A stretch of 64,000 nucleotides of DNA from positions 28,030,991 through 28,094,990 of the forward strand of contig JBCFYV010011135.1 in NCBI GenBank assembly GCA_039000515.1. Reading direction: 5' to 3'. The translations under genes were made by a program, and so were the position numbers. The notes beneath the pieces are model-generated. The model did not search any database. It was not told the DNA's origin and saw only the letters and a program-made list of their open reading frames with translations. Of this stretch, positions 14,901 through 25,345 are shown in pieces; position 1 is the first letter of the stretch; every line of letters starts with the position of its first letter. This stretch comes from Timema cristinae (taxonomy: Eukaryota > Arthropoda > Insecta > Phasmatodea > Timematidae).

Positions 14901-15645
14901 AGAATCGCTCTCCGTCACCAAGTCGACTAGCGCTGGTGAAAAAACGAAAGCTACGCTCTAAACTAAGGAGCTCAGAATGTCCCTCAACACTTACTAACTC
15001 CTCCTCTCCTCCAGAAACTAGATCTATCACCGAAACGTCTGAGTGACTCGAGGAGCTGCTTAAGTCTAAAGTGCTCAAGTTGGTATCTTCTATCTCCTGA
15101 GTGGCCAATCCCAACTGATTAATCTTATCACCAGGGTTTTCCAAATCACAGTACAATATATTCTTCTGTGATGCTGTCGTATCTAATGAGGTAATTTTTG
15201 ATTCCCCTAACAAATCAATTGAATCAAACCGATGCAGTTCATCCGGTTGATCTGATAATGTAAGTGTGTCAACAACGTCAACTTTTGACTTGTTCTCAAC
15301 AAGTGAGTTTTTAGGAGCGATTGCTGTAACTTGGTTCGACTTTACAGGTTCAATCCTCTCTTCCGGTGTACCGATGGTTTGCGAGTTATCACTTCTGGGA
15401 ATCACAACACCGTTATGCAGGCTCTTGTTGATCTGCGCGTCGAATGCGATTAACTCTGCCTCTTTCGACAGGTCGGACTCTTCTTCCGGTCGACTCGGGC
15501 TGCTAATATTGCTCGCAACACTAACAGTTCCCCCAGGGTCACTTCGCAAAGAGTTCTTTTTCCTGCGGTACCACAACAGGCTGAGCAGAAACGCCAAAGT
15601 TGGCACCGACCAGACTAGCAGTTGACGGGACGACTGAGGAGCCAT
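1542..15645 (-). CDS. AKAP1: A-kinase anchor protein 1 (mitochondrial PKA anchor, KH + Tudor), complete coding region in 7 exons
   Basis: Exons, in order of translation: 15645-14458, 9627-9375, 8397-8258, 6129-5958, 5074-4859, 4077-3938 and 1631-1542. All six introns are GT-AG and the phases agree (0,1,0,1,1,0), giving 2199 bp and 732 residues. Residues 1-32 are a hydrophobic segment ending in a basic cluster (WYRRKK), as in AKAP1 proteins anchored in the outer mitochondrial membrane. Residues 33-425 are Ser/acidic-rich linker. The KH domain spans about 428-503 with GRHG at 446-449, and the Tudor domain about 585-630 with FVDYGG at 616-621. The C-terminus ends NRGLAQWVE plus a short tail, as in the family. 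AKAP1 is known to tether PKA regulatory subunits and bind mRNAs at the mitochondrial surface. I could not place the PKA-binding helix with confidence. The protein is somewhat shorter than the vertebrate one (about 900 residues), the difference lying in the linker. Identification is by recalled family similarity, not a search. Confidence 0.93.
1860..1996 (+). mobile_element. TA-flanked MITE, left part only
   Basis: Begins with the family terminus CAGTAGC.CCATGGCTTC after TA and matches the element at 5716 for about 135 bp. The right inverted repeat is missing. Lies in the last AKAP1 intron. Confidence 0.7.
2140..3600. other. Last AKAP1 intron, unassigned sequence
   Basis: No exon seen. The 2330-3010 stretch is less AT-rich and looks like part of an unidentified repeat. 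The rest is AT-rich. Confidence 0.4.
3622..3875 (-). repeat. SINE family B, full length with target-site duplication
   Basis: A tRNA-like head (B box GGTTCGAATCTC on the minus strand) lies at the right end and the tail CCCGAACGGG-type/GACGCGGTGCTAAATAAT at the left. The exact 12-bp duplication agagcttttata flanks it at 3610-3621 and 3876-3887. Inserted in the last AKAP1 intron, 50 bp beyond the exon 6 donor. Confidence 0.88.
3938..4077 (-). CDS. AKAP1: AKAP1 coding exon 6 (C-terminal half of extended Tudor region)
   Basis: The acceptor is atgtgtgcctag, supplying GT to finish a Gly codon. 46 codons follow to ACACAG|GTAGAT. The encoded stretch ([10 protein letters not shown]...LLQAQ-like...[11 protein letters not shown]) is the block preceding the family's terminal motif. 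A B-family SINE lies about 35 bp from one side and another, in opposite orientation, about 50 bp from the other. Confidence 0.93.
4113..4336 (+). repeat. SINE family B, diverged
   Basis: Head with GGTCTAAGG and B box GGTTTGAATCTT, ending in a tail with CAGGTAGTAAGAAGCG. Plus orientation, starting about 35 bp from the exon 6 acceptor in the AKAP1 intron. Confidence 0.75.
4405..4800 (-). repeat. Two degenerate family B SINE remnants
   Basis: Two successive weak matches (about 4405-4600 and 4620-4800), each with the body motif CATTTGCG or a derivative and a decayed tRNA-like B box. Confidence 0.5.
4859..5074 (-). CDS. AKAP1: AKAP1 coding exon 5 (Tudor domain core)
   Basis: The acceptor is tttctgtgcctag and the donor GGAG|GTGAGT. 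The exon is 216 bp, 71 codons plus split codons at both ends. It carries [16 protein letters not shown], then [10 protein letters not shown] and [18 protein letters not shown], the diagnostic pattern of the AKAP1 extended Tudor domain. Such domains bind proteins, often methylarginine, though AKAP1 ligands are less certain. Confidence 0.95.
5185..5405 (-). repeat. SINE family B
   Basis: Tail-end sequence GTCTTACTACTTGTTCAGG at left, body CATTTGCGTGGA, and a B-box region at right. In the AKAP1 exon 4-5 intron. Confidence 0.75.
5716..5878. mobile_element. TA-flanked MITE, complete 163 bp
   Basis: Inverted termini CAGTAGCCCCATGGCTTCT and its near-perfect complement, flanked by TA on both sides (5714-5715, 5879-5880). 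No coding capacity. TA target and CAGT ends suggest Tc1/mariner-type mobilisation. Confidence 0.82.
5958..6129 (-). CDS. AKAP1: AKAP1 coding exon 4 (linker leading into Tudor domain)
   Basis: It encodes [16 protein letters not shown]... with [18 protein letters not shown], matching the conserved block before the AKAP1 Tudor domain. The donor is AACG|GTGAGC, leaving one base that makes Val with the next exon. Two in-phase acceptors are possible, 6 bp apart (exon start 6129 or 6135), differing by two residues (LQ). I chose the shorter form, but a NAGNAG-like alternative is possible. Confidence 0.88.
6290..6492 (-). repeat. SINE-like family D, tRNA-derived
   Basis: On the minus strand the head reads CTAGCTCAGTCGGTAGCG... 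with B box GGTTTGATTC, a tRNA-Lys-like pattern. The body has ACAGTGATGAATTAAC. It ends in a motif (GGTATTTAACACACACC) shared with family E. In the AKAP1 intron. Confidence 0.7.
6532..6750 (-). repeat. SINE family B
   Basis: AGCACCGC.TCTTACTACCCG at left, a body with an altered CATTTGCG motif, and a tRNA-like head ending in GCGGTCACCAAAGCG. A short GT repeat follows. Confidence 0.75.
7435..7965 (+). pseudogene. Decayed non-LTR retrotransposon, 3' end of reverse-transcriptase ORF
   Basis: Broken frames encode [13 protein letters not shown], then [19 protein letters not shown] and a basic tail, then [15 protein letters not shown], typical of the C-terminus of LINE reverse-transcriptase polyproteins. 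An internal part (about 7600-7790) is tandemly repeated three times with a unit of about 66 bp. It ends with TGATGATGATAA. Dead copy in an AKAP1 intron. Confidence 0.72.
8258..8397 (-). CDS. AKAP1: AKAP1 coding exon 3 (end of KH domain)
   Basis: The acceptor is tttgtatctag, supplying GC to complete the Gly codon begun in exon 2. There are then 46 codons to the donor CTACAG|GTGAAC. It contains the C-terminal KH helix ([14 protein letters not shown]). A second possible acceptor 8 bp downstream (gcttgcag) would break the phase, so the upstream one is chosen. Confidence 0.9.
8418..8440. repeat. (AT)n microsatellite
   Basis: Alternating AT run about 20 bp upstream, in transcription sense, of the AKAP1 exon 3 acceptor. 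Confidence 0.9.
8843..8916. repeat. (TAA)n microsatellite, SINE tail
   Basis: About 24 TAA units directly joined to the tail of the SINE at 8917. It is the expanded 3' tail of that SINE read on the minus strand. Confidence 0.93.
8917..9156 (-). repeat. SINE family B, near full length
   Basis: All family modules are present, with B box GGTTCGAATCTC on the minus strand. The flanks tttttttcattgtaa and ttttttcactgtaa resemble a target-site duplication with one mismatch. In the AKAP1 exon 2-3 intron. Confidence 0.88.
9278..9328 (+). repeat. Isolated copy of the 51-bp minisatellite unit
   Basis: Contains GTCAGATAAGGTTCTTCC and TGAA.ATTGGAC and matches the units of the array at 49165-49477 nearly base for base. 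47 bp from AKAP1 exon 2. Confidence 0.85.
9375..9627 (-). CDS. AKAP1: AKAP1 coding exon 2 (first part of KH domain)
   Basis: The acceptor ends ...gtttgaag and the donor is GAAG|GTACTT. It encodes 84 codons plus one base of a split Gly. The peptide begins [12 protein letters not shown], a short motif that I recall preceding the KH domain in AKAP1 proteins. It continues through [18 protein letters not shown] with the GxxG RNA-binding loop, to residue 481. The exon is GC-richer than the surrounding intron. Confidence 0.93.
10325..10490 (-). repeat. SINE-like family D, partial
   Basis: Shares AACATCCAGTCCCCAG, TCACTGTGAAAGAG and a decayed tRNA-like head with the copy at 6290. In the large AKAP1 intron. 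Confidence 0.6.
11925..12235 (-). repeat. Family E tRNA-related repeat
   Basis: Body includes TTTACTTCCCCTTGGAAGG and GCTGGGTTTGAACCAA, with TTTGAGGTATTTAACGCACA at one end. Similar copies at 18375 and 46715. Confidence 0.6.
13100..13262 (+). repeat. SINE family B, truncated
   Basis: GGCTTTGGTGGCCGCATAG head and TTTGAATCCC B box, with the tail missing. Confidence 0.65.
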
Positions 15646-15688
15646 ACTCTCTCTCCACCTTGGTAACTCCGCTGAACCAATTGTGAAC
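14458..15688 (-). CDS. AKAP1: AKAP1 coding exon 1 (43 bp 5'UTR, start codon, anchor and linker)
   Basis: The start codon is at 15645-15643, with A at -3 and G at +4, a good initiation context. The acceptor just upstream (tattttgtcctcag, exon begins 15688) shows that the transcript has an earlier exon. From the start, 396 codons run open to a GAG|GTAATA donor at 14458. The first residues ([12 protein letters not shown]...) form a membrane anchor followed by RRKK. The remainder is rich in Ser, Asp and Glu with low-complexity stretches. The frame stays open upstream of the ATG to the exon edge, so an N-terminal extension from an earlier exon is possible, but the anchor at the start fits the family. 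Confidence 0.92.
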
Positions 15689-15776
15689 CTGAGGACAAAA
15701 TAAACACAACATGAAATCCGTTTATCTTTCAACAAGCAATCCTCATTAAAGTGGGGAGGTTTGGGACACTGGTTAA

Positions 15777-16110
15777 GGTATAAGTGTTTTTGCAGTTTTC
15801 TTAGTAAAACATTTTTTGGTCAAATGAAATCAAATAATTCTCCAGTAGAAACCTTGTGATTAATTTTCTTCGCATGTTGATAATAACAGTTGTTGAATAT
15901 CTGTCGAGGATGTCCTGGAATTTAATGACAACTTTTTCTCTTAATTTAAAAAGTTTCTCATCTAATGCCGCAATGCTCATGACAGATATTCAACAACTGT
16001 TGAATATCGAGTGGAGAAAATTAAACTTTATATGTTTCTACAGGAAAAACTTTGATTTTTTTGACAAAAAAAAAAAAAGTTTTGCAGTAAAAAATATAAA
16101 AACACTTCCC
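15777..16110. mobile_element. TTAA-flanked fold-back MITE, 334 bp
   Basis: TTAA lies at both edges (15773-15776, 16111-16114). Inner arms such as AACAGTTGTTGAATATCTGTC and their complement face each other around a short spacer. It lies 85 bp upstream of the AKAP1 coding exon 1 acceptor, inside intron 1. Confidence 0.78.
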
Positions 16111-17504
16111 TTAACTAGCGTATCCAAAATGATCAATGTTCAAAACAGTTCTTTCTATTCATTCAATCTTTTAGAAACCGCAGAGAAAGAATCTATTCGA
16201 TATCTTTGCACATTGCCACTATTTTTTTACCATCAAATTTTCAGAATTTTACAAGTTTTCCAGGCAGATTATATCGTGTAACTTATGTTTATAACAGGAT
16301 TATTTAAGATTGACAAAAAATACATCTTCTGTCACTTCCCGACCATTGTTTAAGGCAAGGCCAAAGTCCGGCAGGGAGTTTTGGGGGTTCAATCCCCCCC
16401 ATAAATGTTATGAATAAAACATATATAGGCTTTATTTATGGTTCTAAAAATATCAAAATTAAGGCACAAGTACAAATTAGGGGGCTGTGTTTCAATAAAA
16501 AGCACTTCCAATAGCTTCTAAAGGGGTTAATATTTATAATTTTTTTCCCCAGCCTTCTGCAGTTAGGAGATTATGTTGTCATAAAAAATATTTCAGATAT
16601 CTTCTAGAGATGTTTAAATATATAGATTTTTGATAGCCCCCGGCAGTTAGGGAGCTATGTTTCCATAAAAAAAAACACTTCAGATAGCTTCTAGAACGGT
16701 TTATCATTTAGGACTTTTTATAGCCACTGGCAATTGGGAGATGTGTCCACCAATCCTCCTCCCACTCCTACGCCTGAAATTATTGGCTGGCTATGGGTTT
16801 AAGGGGTAGTAAGACATGTTTGAATCACTGTGCTTATTTCTTCCCTTTATCGTCCATCCAAAAACCTACTATATTAAGCTTTTGGTTTAACGTACCAAAT
16901 TAACAAATATTCCAGAATCGTTAGCAAAATTCCCCTTGTTTTTCCAGGTGCACGACAGCCCCACAATTATTAATTAATGCAAGATTCATGGATGTCTATA
17001 ATTATCTCGTACTCTGGTAGGTGCAGTAACTCCCGTAACGTAGCATTAAAATCAAGTCTTTGCAATAAAAGAAAAGTCAAGAAACAAGCAAATATAGAAA
17101 TGGGAACATGTTTTTTAAGGTCGGGAATATCACCATTGTTTAATGGCGTGGATTATTCCGAGATCTAGAAGGTGCTAAAACACATTGCTCAACAGAAATA
17201 TTAGTTTGATAAATATGCACATAGCTTTTCATCTCTATTATGTCAAACCTCGATTAAAAGAGATAAAATTATCACCCGTCACAATTAAACAAGCAAATCA
17301 AACATTTGTTTGCGATATAAGATTATAAGTTGATGGGTTTAGCAATTTCCCAAGGTTTCGAGAAATGTTAAGTAAACAAAGCACACTATAAAAAAACTTA
17401 TGACATATCTGATCGGCCCACTCGTCTTCTACAATCTTATATTAATATTCAACCTGCAGGTATTCGTACATTTGAAAAATAACACTGGACATAGGAAATG
17501 AGCC

Positions 17505-17625
17505 TTGGCTTGGCGAACCGCTATCCAAGAGTCGACCCGTGCCCAGGGTCATTATTCACTTGTATCCCAAGACAAAGTCTGTGATGGACGTGTGGAAATC
17601 GACTCCTATTAGTTATAATTTCCAG
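17505..17625 (-). repeat. Family F repeat, partial
   Basis: Shares CTATCCA.GAGTCG.CCCGTGC, the GGG.CATTATTCACT block and GGACGTGTGGAAATCG with the better copy at 19280. Confidence 0.55.
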
Positions 17626-17634
17626 GTGTCTCCT

Positions 17635-17649
17635 CCCCCCCCCCCCCCC
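17635..17649. repeat. Poly(C) tract
   Basis: 15 consecutive C. One of more than ten C or G homopolymers of at least 10 bp in this window. Confidence 0.95.
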
Positions 17650-17989
17650 AAAATTTATTAATGTGGTATTTGGGGCTGCCACATCTGTAACCTACTAATC
17701 ATCGTTTCTGTCCCCAAACTTCGCTTTTAATGTGCGCTTAAGTGTATAAGCATTGAGTTTCTTCATCTCGTTGGTGTTTAAGTGGGAAACATACATGTTT
17801 GAATCAAGCGTGCTCAACAATTCAGGTAGATTTTTTCATCCTCGCAAAGACCTACTATTAGATCCAAATTAAATAAATATTCCAGTGTTTCTTTTTTGTG
17901 CAAAAACCCGTGTTTTCTTGGTGTGTGGAATCCTTGCTGATAGACCTTCAAGGACTCAACCGATTCGAGATCCCATATCTAATATTTTT

Positions 17990-18222
17990 TTAACACCCCA
18001 TTTCACTACTCGTTTGGGTTACGTGCATGTACTAATTAACGCTTACGTGTTACGGATGATCAAGGTGGCATTTAAAGTGTGCCCGCATTTGTGTGGAAGA
18101 GCATTTAGGAAAACTGACCCTTAATACACTCAATCATGATACTACCCCCAATTTACCAGTCATTGACAGTCCAGTTTTAAGTTAAGAGTGACGACCTGAC
18201 CATTTTACCACCGAAGCGGTTG
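17990..18222 (-). repeat. SINE family B
   Basis: AACACCCCATTTCACTACTCG tail side, GCATTTGTGTGGAAGAGCA body, and CCACCGAAGCGG at the head end. Confidence 0.7.
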
Positions 18223-18374
18223 AATTCATTAGATATTAAAGAAAAAACCCTCTTAAACTCAGTAGGTAAAGTTCTTTGTCACAGTGATGAGGTTTCTAGA
18301 AAATGAAGGTGTCCTTTATTCCTCCTATGCCTATTATTTTCCGATATGCCCAGGCTAAACCACATTTTTTAAAA

Positions 18375-18625
18375 AAAATATTAGAGGTATTTAACGTGCA
18401 CTTTCTGAACTAAATGATTATATCAGCACAAGAGAATTTTTATGAGCAAGAAAGGGCCACAAATTTTGCTGGTAAAGGTATTTTTATTTACCTACCAGGG
18501 TCCTTTTGCATGCCGCAATCGGCGCTTTAATTCCCCTCCGAAAGGAAGTTGTGCTACAGATTTTTGCCGCTCAAGAAAAATCTGTCAACCCCAGCTGGGT
18601 TTGAACCAATAAACCAAAAAATCAT
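18375..18625 (-). repeat. Family E tRNA-related repeat
   Basis: TTAGAGGTATTTAACGTGCA, GGAAGTTGTGCTACAGATTT and GCTGGGTTTGAACCAA, as in the copy at 11925. Confidence 0.6.
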
Positions 18626-19279
18626 CGATAATGACTATAGACACATTTTAATTATGGTGATAGGTTATGGATGAAGGTAGAATTAGGATAAAACGTACAA
18701 GGGTGGTGGTAAGTATCAAACCAATCATATATTAAAGCAGAAGAAAAAAACAACAACAGTATATCTGGCCAGGATTCAATTGCTGACCTTCACATCACTG
18801 ACAAACCAGACTAGACGAGCCTGGTATTTAGTCTGCATGATCACCAATACAAGTTAGGTGTACATATTTTTTAATCAAGCAGATATCGCAATTATAAAGT
18901 TGTCAAAAAATAATACACAAGAGTTTGGAAATGACTAAATTAACAATCAAATGTAGCTCTATTTATTATTTGAAGAGATAATACTAGAAAGATAATCTTT
19001 GAAAACATTATGTTTGTAAGATCAATATTGATGAGGCCACTCGCTATCTCAGTTAAGTGATGTATTTTCCCCCCTCAAGTCTTGATTAGAGATTAAATTG
19101 TTTGTTCAATACAATATATTCAAGATACACAACTCCGTGAAGTTTTCAAAAAGTTCTATACGTGTAAACAGATGAGCTGTTATCTTTTATTTCAAACACT
19201 TCGTTCAATGATGGTTGATTAACTGATCTAAGGGATTCTAATTAGAAAAGTAAATTAGAGGATTAAATTGGAAAAAATT

Positions 19280-19425
19280 ACTCCTGGGCATGGGAATCGA
19301 ACCAGGGACTTTTGGCTTAGTCGGCCACTACTCGGACCACTGAGCTATCCAGTAGTCGTCCCGTGCTTAGGGCTATTCTTCACCCAGATTTTAGGCAGAG
19401 TCTGTAATGGACATGTGTAAATCGT
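19280..19425 (-). repeat. Family F tRNA-related repeat
   Basis: GGGAATCGAACCAGGGAC (B-box complement) and CCACTGAGCTATCCAG (A-box complement) form a tRNA-like head on the minus strand. The body TCTGTAATGGACATGTG is shared with 17505 and 50938. Confidence 0.6.
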
Positions 19426-19678
19426 CAGCTACATATGTGATCAATATGATCATACACTCAGTTAAGACTTTTTGCTGCCAGTATTACAATGACAACTATA
19501 GGAATGTGCATATCATGTTGGGTTAAATAGATTAGCTATTATATTTGTTACACAGGGTTAGAACCGCATCTAAATATCATATTAAAATGTTCTTAGTAAA
19601 AATAAAATAATGTTTTTTTATTACTGATACTAGGTGAAAAATCAAAAACTTTTGACTTTGACCAAAGCCTCAACTAAA

Positions 19679-20312
<634 letters not shown>

Positions 20313-20654
20313 GATTTGGTAGCCTACTCAACGTTTCGCGTTGCTTCATTTGGTCGAATATTTTGTCTAAGTATTTTCCTACCGGGTTAAAAATAATTTT
20401 TAATACATTTGATTAAAACTTAAATGTTTCCTACCAGATATTATAAATAGAGGAATTAAAATTTGCTAAAAATTTTCACCAAAAAGCTAAAATCAATCTT
20501 ATTGTGATTTGCCATTTCCAATCAACAATTTTAGTATCAACAACAAAAATCCAGAGGTATTATCACATAAAAAAAAAATTATATCCCTGTGTCTTACCGA
20601 CTTCAGGTTTTCACATGATATAATTACTCTATTAAGGTAGATATGCAGAAAAAA

Positions 20655-20805
20655 GTATTTTAGAGGAGGGTGGAGAAACCATTTTTGGAAAAATTACCCT
20701 CAGTAGACCTGGCCAGGATTCAAAGCTCAATCTCCCAGTCTAACAAGAGAAGCTGACCTGTAACTGTAATCTAAAGCAGTCTAAGAGTTGCCAAGGCGAC
20801 CCCTG
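20655..20805 (-). repeat. SINE family B, degenerate
   Basis: GGGTGGAGAAACCATTTTTGG, a CCAGGATTCAAAGCTC B-box relic and a head remnant. Confidence 0.5.
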
Positions 20806-21429
20806 ACTTTGATCACGGTACCCATCCAAGTTAGGCTCTTAAACGAGACGCACGGTAAACAACCTATTTTCTAAATGTTAATGATTATATTTTGAAAGTT
20901 AACATTATACACCATTAGGATCAACGAAATAACTGCCAATCATCTAAGAAAAAAAAAAAAAATCTGTAATCCTATATATTTAAGTAGAAATGGGTTGAAT
21001 CTTATTATTTTTTCTCAAATCCGAATCTTTAAATCTTCTTTCGAATCTCGAAAACAAATCATTAAAAATTAAGCATTCTAAAAGTCAAAAATATTTCAAA
21101 TTGAAGTTTGAAAAAGTTGTTAAAAAAGGGTATCACTGAAAAAAAAAGTTTTGTCATATATGTTACATCATAAAAAAAAAACAGAGAGAACCTTTTTAGA
21201 GTAAATAAATTATATTAACAAAATTTTAGCCTTTTTAAGACTGTTATTTTTCCAAAAATATCCCGAAGAAAAGTTTAAAAAATTCAAAAATATTTCTTTG
21301 AGGCCAACACTATAACAAATATCAAAAGTGACAGATGCACATAGCATGGCTTGTTGTATGAATATATTAAAATTGTTTTAGTATACTACTAGATACTTAT
21401 CTTCCAACCAAAATTGCTACTAGAATTAT

Positions 21430-21668
21430 TCGGTGGCCACATGGTCTAAGGTGCTACACTCACAGTGAACTAGACTGCCGATGACAAGGAGAGTGAGGGT
21501 CGAATTTCAGTCAGGGGGTACTGAAGGTTGTTTTTTCAAAATGATTTTCCACTCTTTTTCTCAACGCAAATGCGGGTACAATTCTATAAATGAAACCTTA
21601 CTCATCCCAAAAACCACTATTGTAATTAGTATTTAAGCTCAAACAGGTGGTAAAACACGATGCTGATT
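21430..21668 (+). repeat. SINE family B
   Basis: Head TCGGTGGCCACATGGTCTAA, body CAAATGCGGGTAC, and a tail with CAGGTGGTAAAACACGATG. Confidence 0.72.
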
Positions 21669-22139
21669 TTTTTTTAAAATAGAGTTATGAGCTTACCAGC
21701 TACACATAAATTTAAAAAAAAAATATTATAAGGATTGGAAATTTTGTAATTAAATTTGTCTGAACTTAAATTGCACTCTTTTGGTTGCTTTAAACTCAAC
21801 AAGGTGCACACTATCTAATTAATTATTTAGAATTCTGTTTATTTTATTTATTCTAGATGTAGATTATAGAAAATGTACATCTTGTCTTAATTCGTTAGAC
21901 CTTTAGTGAAAGTGATATGTTTTTTTTAAGTGGAATAAAACGATAAATAAACTTACTGTGCCCGATCTCCCCCAAATAAATATAATTAATATCAGCCTAA
22001 ATTAGTGTGGTTAACTATCACATTCAAACATTACCATATGTTTTCATTACAGTCATCCAAAGTGACAGATGTCATCTGTTGGCGTAAGGATATATTACGG
22101 ACTATTTCTAGTAACTTTTTTTGAAATGTCATTCAAGTA

Positions 22140-22540
22140 AGCCCGAGTGGTGATGTAGTCTACATTGCCGCGGGTTTAGGTATTTCCTTGCACCCAAGTG
22201 TACCGGTTATTGTAGCCCGAGGCGGGAGAAAGCTCTTGAGCTCCCATATAGCATAGGGACCCGCCCCCCTGACCACACCCCACCCTGAAGGGGGGCCGCG
22301 CGGGGAGACAGTTTGGCTTGCAGTCGCCAAAAGAGGGCCAGTTCTGGAGCATGTTAATTAAGAGACCCGTTCACCGTCAGTGAAACACTTTTATAATGTA
22401 ATTGAGAGCCGGGTTCAAGCCTCGGTCAGCTGAGAACACTTGTTATATTGTATTTGAGAGCCGGGTTCGAGTCTCGGGTTAGGGAATAAGGTACCAAACA
22501 AAGTATTAGTGGGACATTCAGCCACCCCTTACTCCCTTAT
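22140..22540 (+). repeat. Unassigned GC-rich tRNA-like repeat
   Basis: A GC-rich block with CCCGCCCCCCTGACC. The module TTGAGAGCCGGGTTC.AG.CTCGG, a pol III B-box-like motif, follows twice about 60 bp apart. No gene recognised. Confidence 0.35.
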
Positions 22541-22619
22541 ATTTAACTCAAGTCACGAGAAGTATAATTTAGATAAAGGAGCAAGAAAGTGTGTGTGTGT
22601 GTGTGTGTTGATGTAACAA

Positions 22620-22907
22620 TTTAACTGATAATTTAGGGGTAAGGTGTCAGACTTCTGTTCTGGGGGTCCGGGGTTCAATCCTCGGTCCCGGCACAGATTT
22701 ATCTGATTGCCAAACCCTTTCTTCACCTCTGACAAGACGTGTATTAATCACAACTTGTGAATGTGTGGAATACCAGGCCCTCCACCATGGTTCGGATGCC
22801 ATGTTAAACTGTAGGTCCTCCATTTCATCTCACAATCACCCTACCGTTACACATTAGCTTAAGTGCGTACAACCCGAACGGGTAGTAAGACGCGGTAACA
22901 ATAATAA
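22620..22907 (+). repeat. SINE family A
   Basis: Head with GGGGTAAGGTGTCAGAC and B box GGTTCAATCC, body CCGGCACAGATTTATCTG, and tail CCCGAACGGGTAGTAAGACG then AATAATAA. A (GT)n run precedes it. Confidence 0.88.
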
Positions 22908-23054
22908 TTGATAATTAAAGACTATTTACTAAGTATTTCAAATTGTGTCTTGGTGAGATCTCTATCTGTGTGGACCAGTGGTTCTCAAAGCATGTGCCAC
23001 GAAATTCGAGAAGTTGATAAACAAAAAAGTAGTTTCATCCGATATTTTTTCTAC

Positions 23055-23262
23055 CCCGCTTCGGTGGCCGCACGGTCTAACGCGCTACCGTCGTGTTGGA
23101 CTGTACTGCTAAAGACGGGAAGATCGGGGTTCAATCCCGGTCGGGTATGAGTGGATTCCTCAACGGTTTCCCCCCTCTCCCTCCACGCAACTGTGGTCAC
23201 ACTTCCTCTAAATTTAAGCTTCCTAATACATAACGCAGTGTAATATATTTCTTTTTTTAAAA
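23055..23262 (+). repeat. SINE family B
   Basis: CCCGCTTCGGTGGCCGCACG head with GGTTCAATCCC B box and CACGCAACTGTGG body. The tail is short. Confidence 0.75.
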
Positions 23263-24459
23263 AAGAACAATAGAAAGATGTTCGAAAGCTTTAAATTTTC
23301 TTCTTCTTCTTCTTCAGAGAATGAAATGGCTCAACGATCAACGAGTTGAGTAACTATTCTGCGCATGCGTTTGGCCGAGATTTCTGTTGTGTCGTGAGCA
23401 AAGAATGAGAACCGCTGGTGTAGACGGACCTTGAACAAATCAATCAAACGCCAGAACGTAGAGCAAGATAAGCTGGAAGTGAGCCATTTAGTTTCGCAAC
23501 TACTTTACTGATCAGACAGAGGGAACTCAAGGTGACGATCTAAAGATTCAGATAACAAGGAACCAGTGGCGGCTCGTGTATAGGCACTGCGGAACTGCAG
23601 CACCCCCCATTTCCACTTGATATTGTCGATAACATTTAATATAATGAGTCCTTTTTTATTAATTCTTTCTTTATTTTTGTAGTACAATATATATATTCCT
23701 TAAACTTAATGTCAGTACTTCAGTAGCCATCCCCTAGTTTATGAATAGGATACAAAAATCTTTGTATGGAACTGTGCGCTTCACAGTGCCAGCGACGTGG
23801 TATTTGACTGTTGAGCGCATGCGCACATAGAAGAAGGGTGGGGAGGAAGGCAGAACTGCCAGTTAGAGAGAGCACTGTTGCTCTCGCAGTGCCGGCTCTG
23901 GCGTGATGTTGGAAAAGTTTTTTTTACTCGCGTGTGATGAGCTTAAAAACCGTGTACCATATTCTTGAATATGATAAAGTGTAGAAGAGTGTAGAATTAG
24001 ATTATTATTCTGCTTCCAGCTATTTATTTGATTCCATTTATTTTCGGTTCTTTTATTTAACAAAAGACTAAATGCGCTTGCAGTATTTTCAATGGAGAAA
24101 AATTTCCTCAATTGTAATTCAGAGATAAAGGAGAAAATTATTGAATTTTTTTGCGCAAATTAAAACAAGAATAATGGATTTCATTAAGTTAAAATTAGTA
24201 AAAGATGTTTGGTTTTTTTGTTAAGATTTTATCAAGTTCCTGAATACATTTTCTTTTTATACATGTTTTTTTTTCCCCTTTTATACAATTTTAAAACAAA
24301 GGCCAAAAATTTTCTGGAACAGCACCCCATTAATTTTAGCTACAAGCCGCCCCCACAAGATACTTTTTGACGGTTGTAAAATCCACTTAAAACAATCTGC
24401 ATATTATTCATACGTCAAGTCATGTGATATGTAATTGTCACGTGTGACAGTAGCTAAAG

Positions 24460-24712
24460 TTTACCCGCTTTGGTGGCCGAATGGTCTAACGCGCGATTCT
24501 CGCAGTAGACTGAACTGCCAAGGACGGGGAGACCGAGGTTAGAATCTCGGTCGGGTGTAATAAGGGAGATTTTTCCAAAATGGGTTTCCACTCTCCCTCC
24601 ACGTAAATGCGGGTATACTTCTTATCAATATAACCCTTCTCATTCCTAAAACCATAAGAGTAGAGTAATTAGTAAATAAGTGAACAACCCGAACGGGTAG
24701 TAAGACGCGGCG
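24460..24712 (+). repeat. SINE family B, full length
   Basis: CCCGCTTTGGTGGCCGAATG head through CCCGAACGGGTAGTAAGACG tail. Confidence 0.85.
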
Positions 24713-24984
24713 ATAAAACAAATTAATGTTTAGCTGAATTGGTTGTATGCTAACGAACTATAATCCGATGACTCGTTTAATTCATTTCCAATTAATATCA
24801 TACACTATGAAGTGCCCAATCTACCTGTTTACAACTCCTCCTAGACCAATTTACAGTGCCCAATTCACCAATCTCCCATGAAAAAAGTGTCCATTTCACA
24901 AATCTCCCATAAAAAGTGCCCAATCCACCACCGCCCGCCCACCGAGAACTGCCATTTCCTTAAGACGGGAATGTAGGGGACGTG

Positions 24985-25345
24985 AGATAAGGTTAGTGTT
25001 TTTGCAGTTTTTATAGCAACGCTTTTTTATTTACCACATAAATAAGATATCGCTCTAGTAGCAACGTTTAGTTTAGTTTTCTTCACACGGTGATATCAAC
25101 AGTTGTTGAATATCTGTCATGAACGTAGCAACGTTAGATGAAAAACTTTTTAAATGAAGATAAAAAGTTGTCATTAAATTCCAGGACACCCTCAACAAGA
25201 TATTAAACAACTGTTGATATCACCTTGTGAAGAAAACTAAACTCTATGTTTCTACTGGAGGAATAGTTGATTTATTTTAGCCATAAGAATGTTTTGCTAT
25301 AAAAACAAGGACCTTTTCTCAACACTTAAAGATATTCCCCTTAAG
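24985..25345. mobile_element. Fold-back MITE, TTAA family
   Basis: Arms TGATATCAACAGTTGTTGAA and their complement around a short centre, outer parts GTGTTTTTGCAG. The TTAA flanks are less clear than in other copies. Confidence 0.65.

Noticed and set aside
15266..15625. Plus-strand 119-codon frame
   Set aside because: Antisense shadow of AKAP1 coding exon 1.
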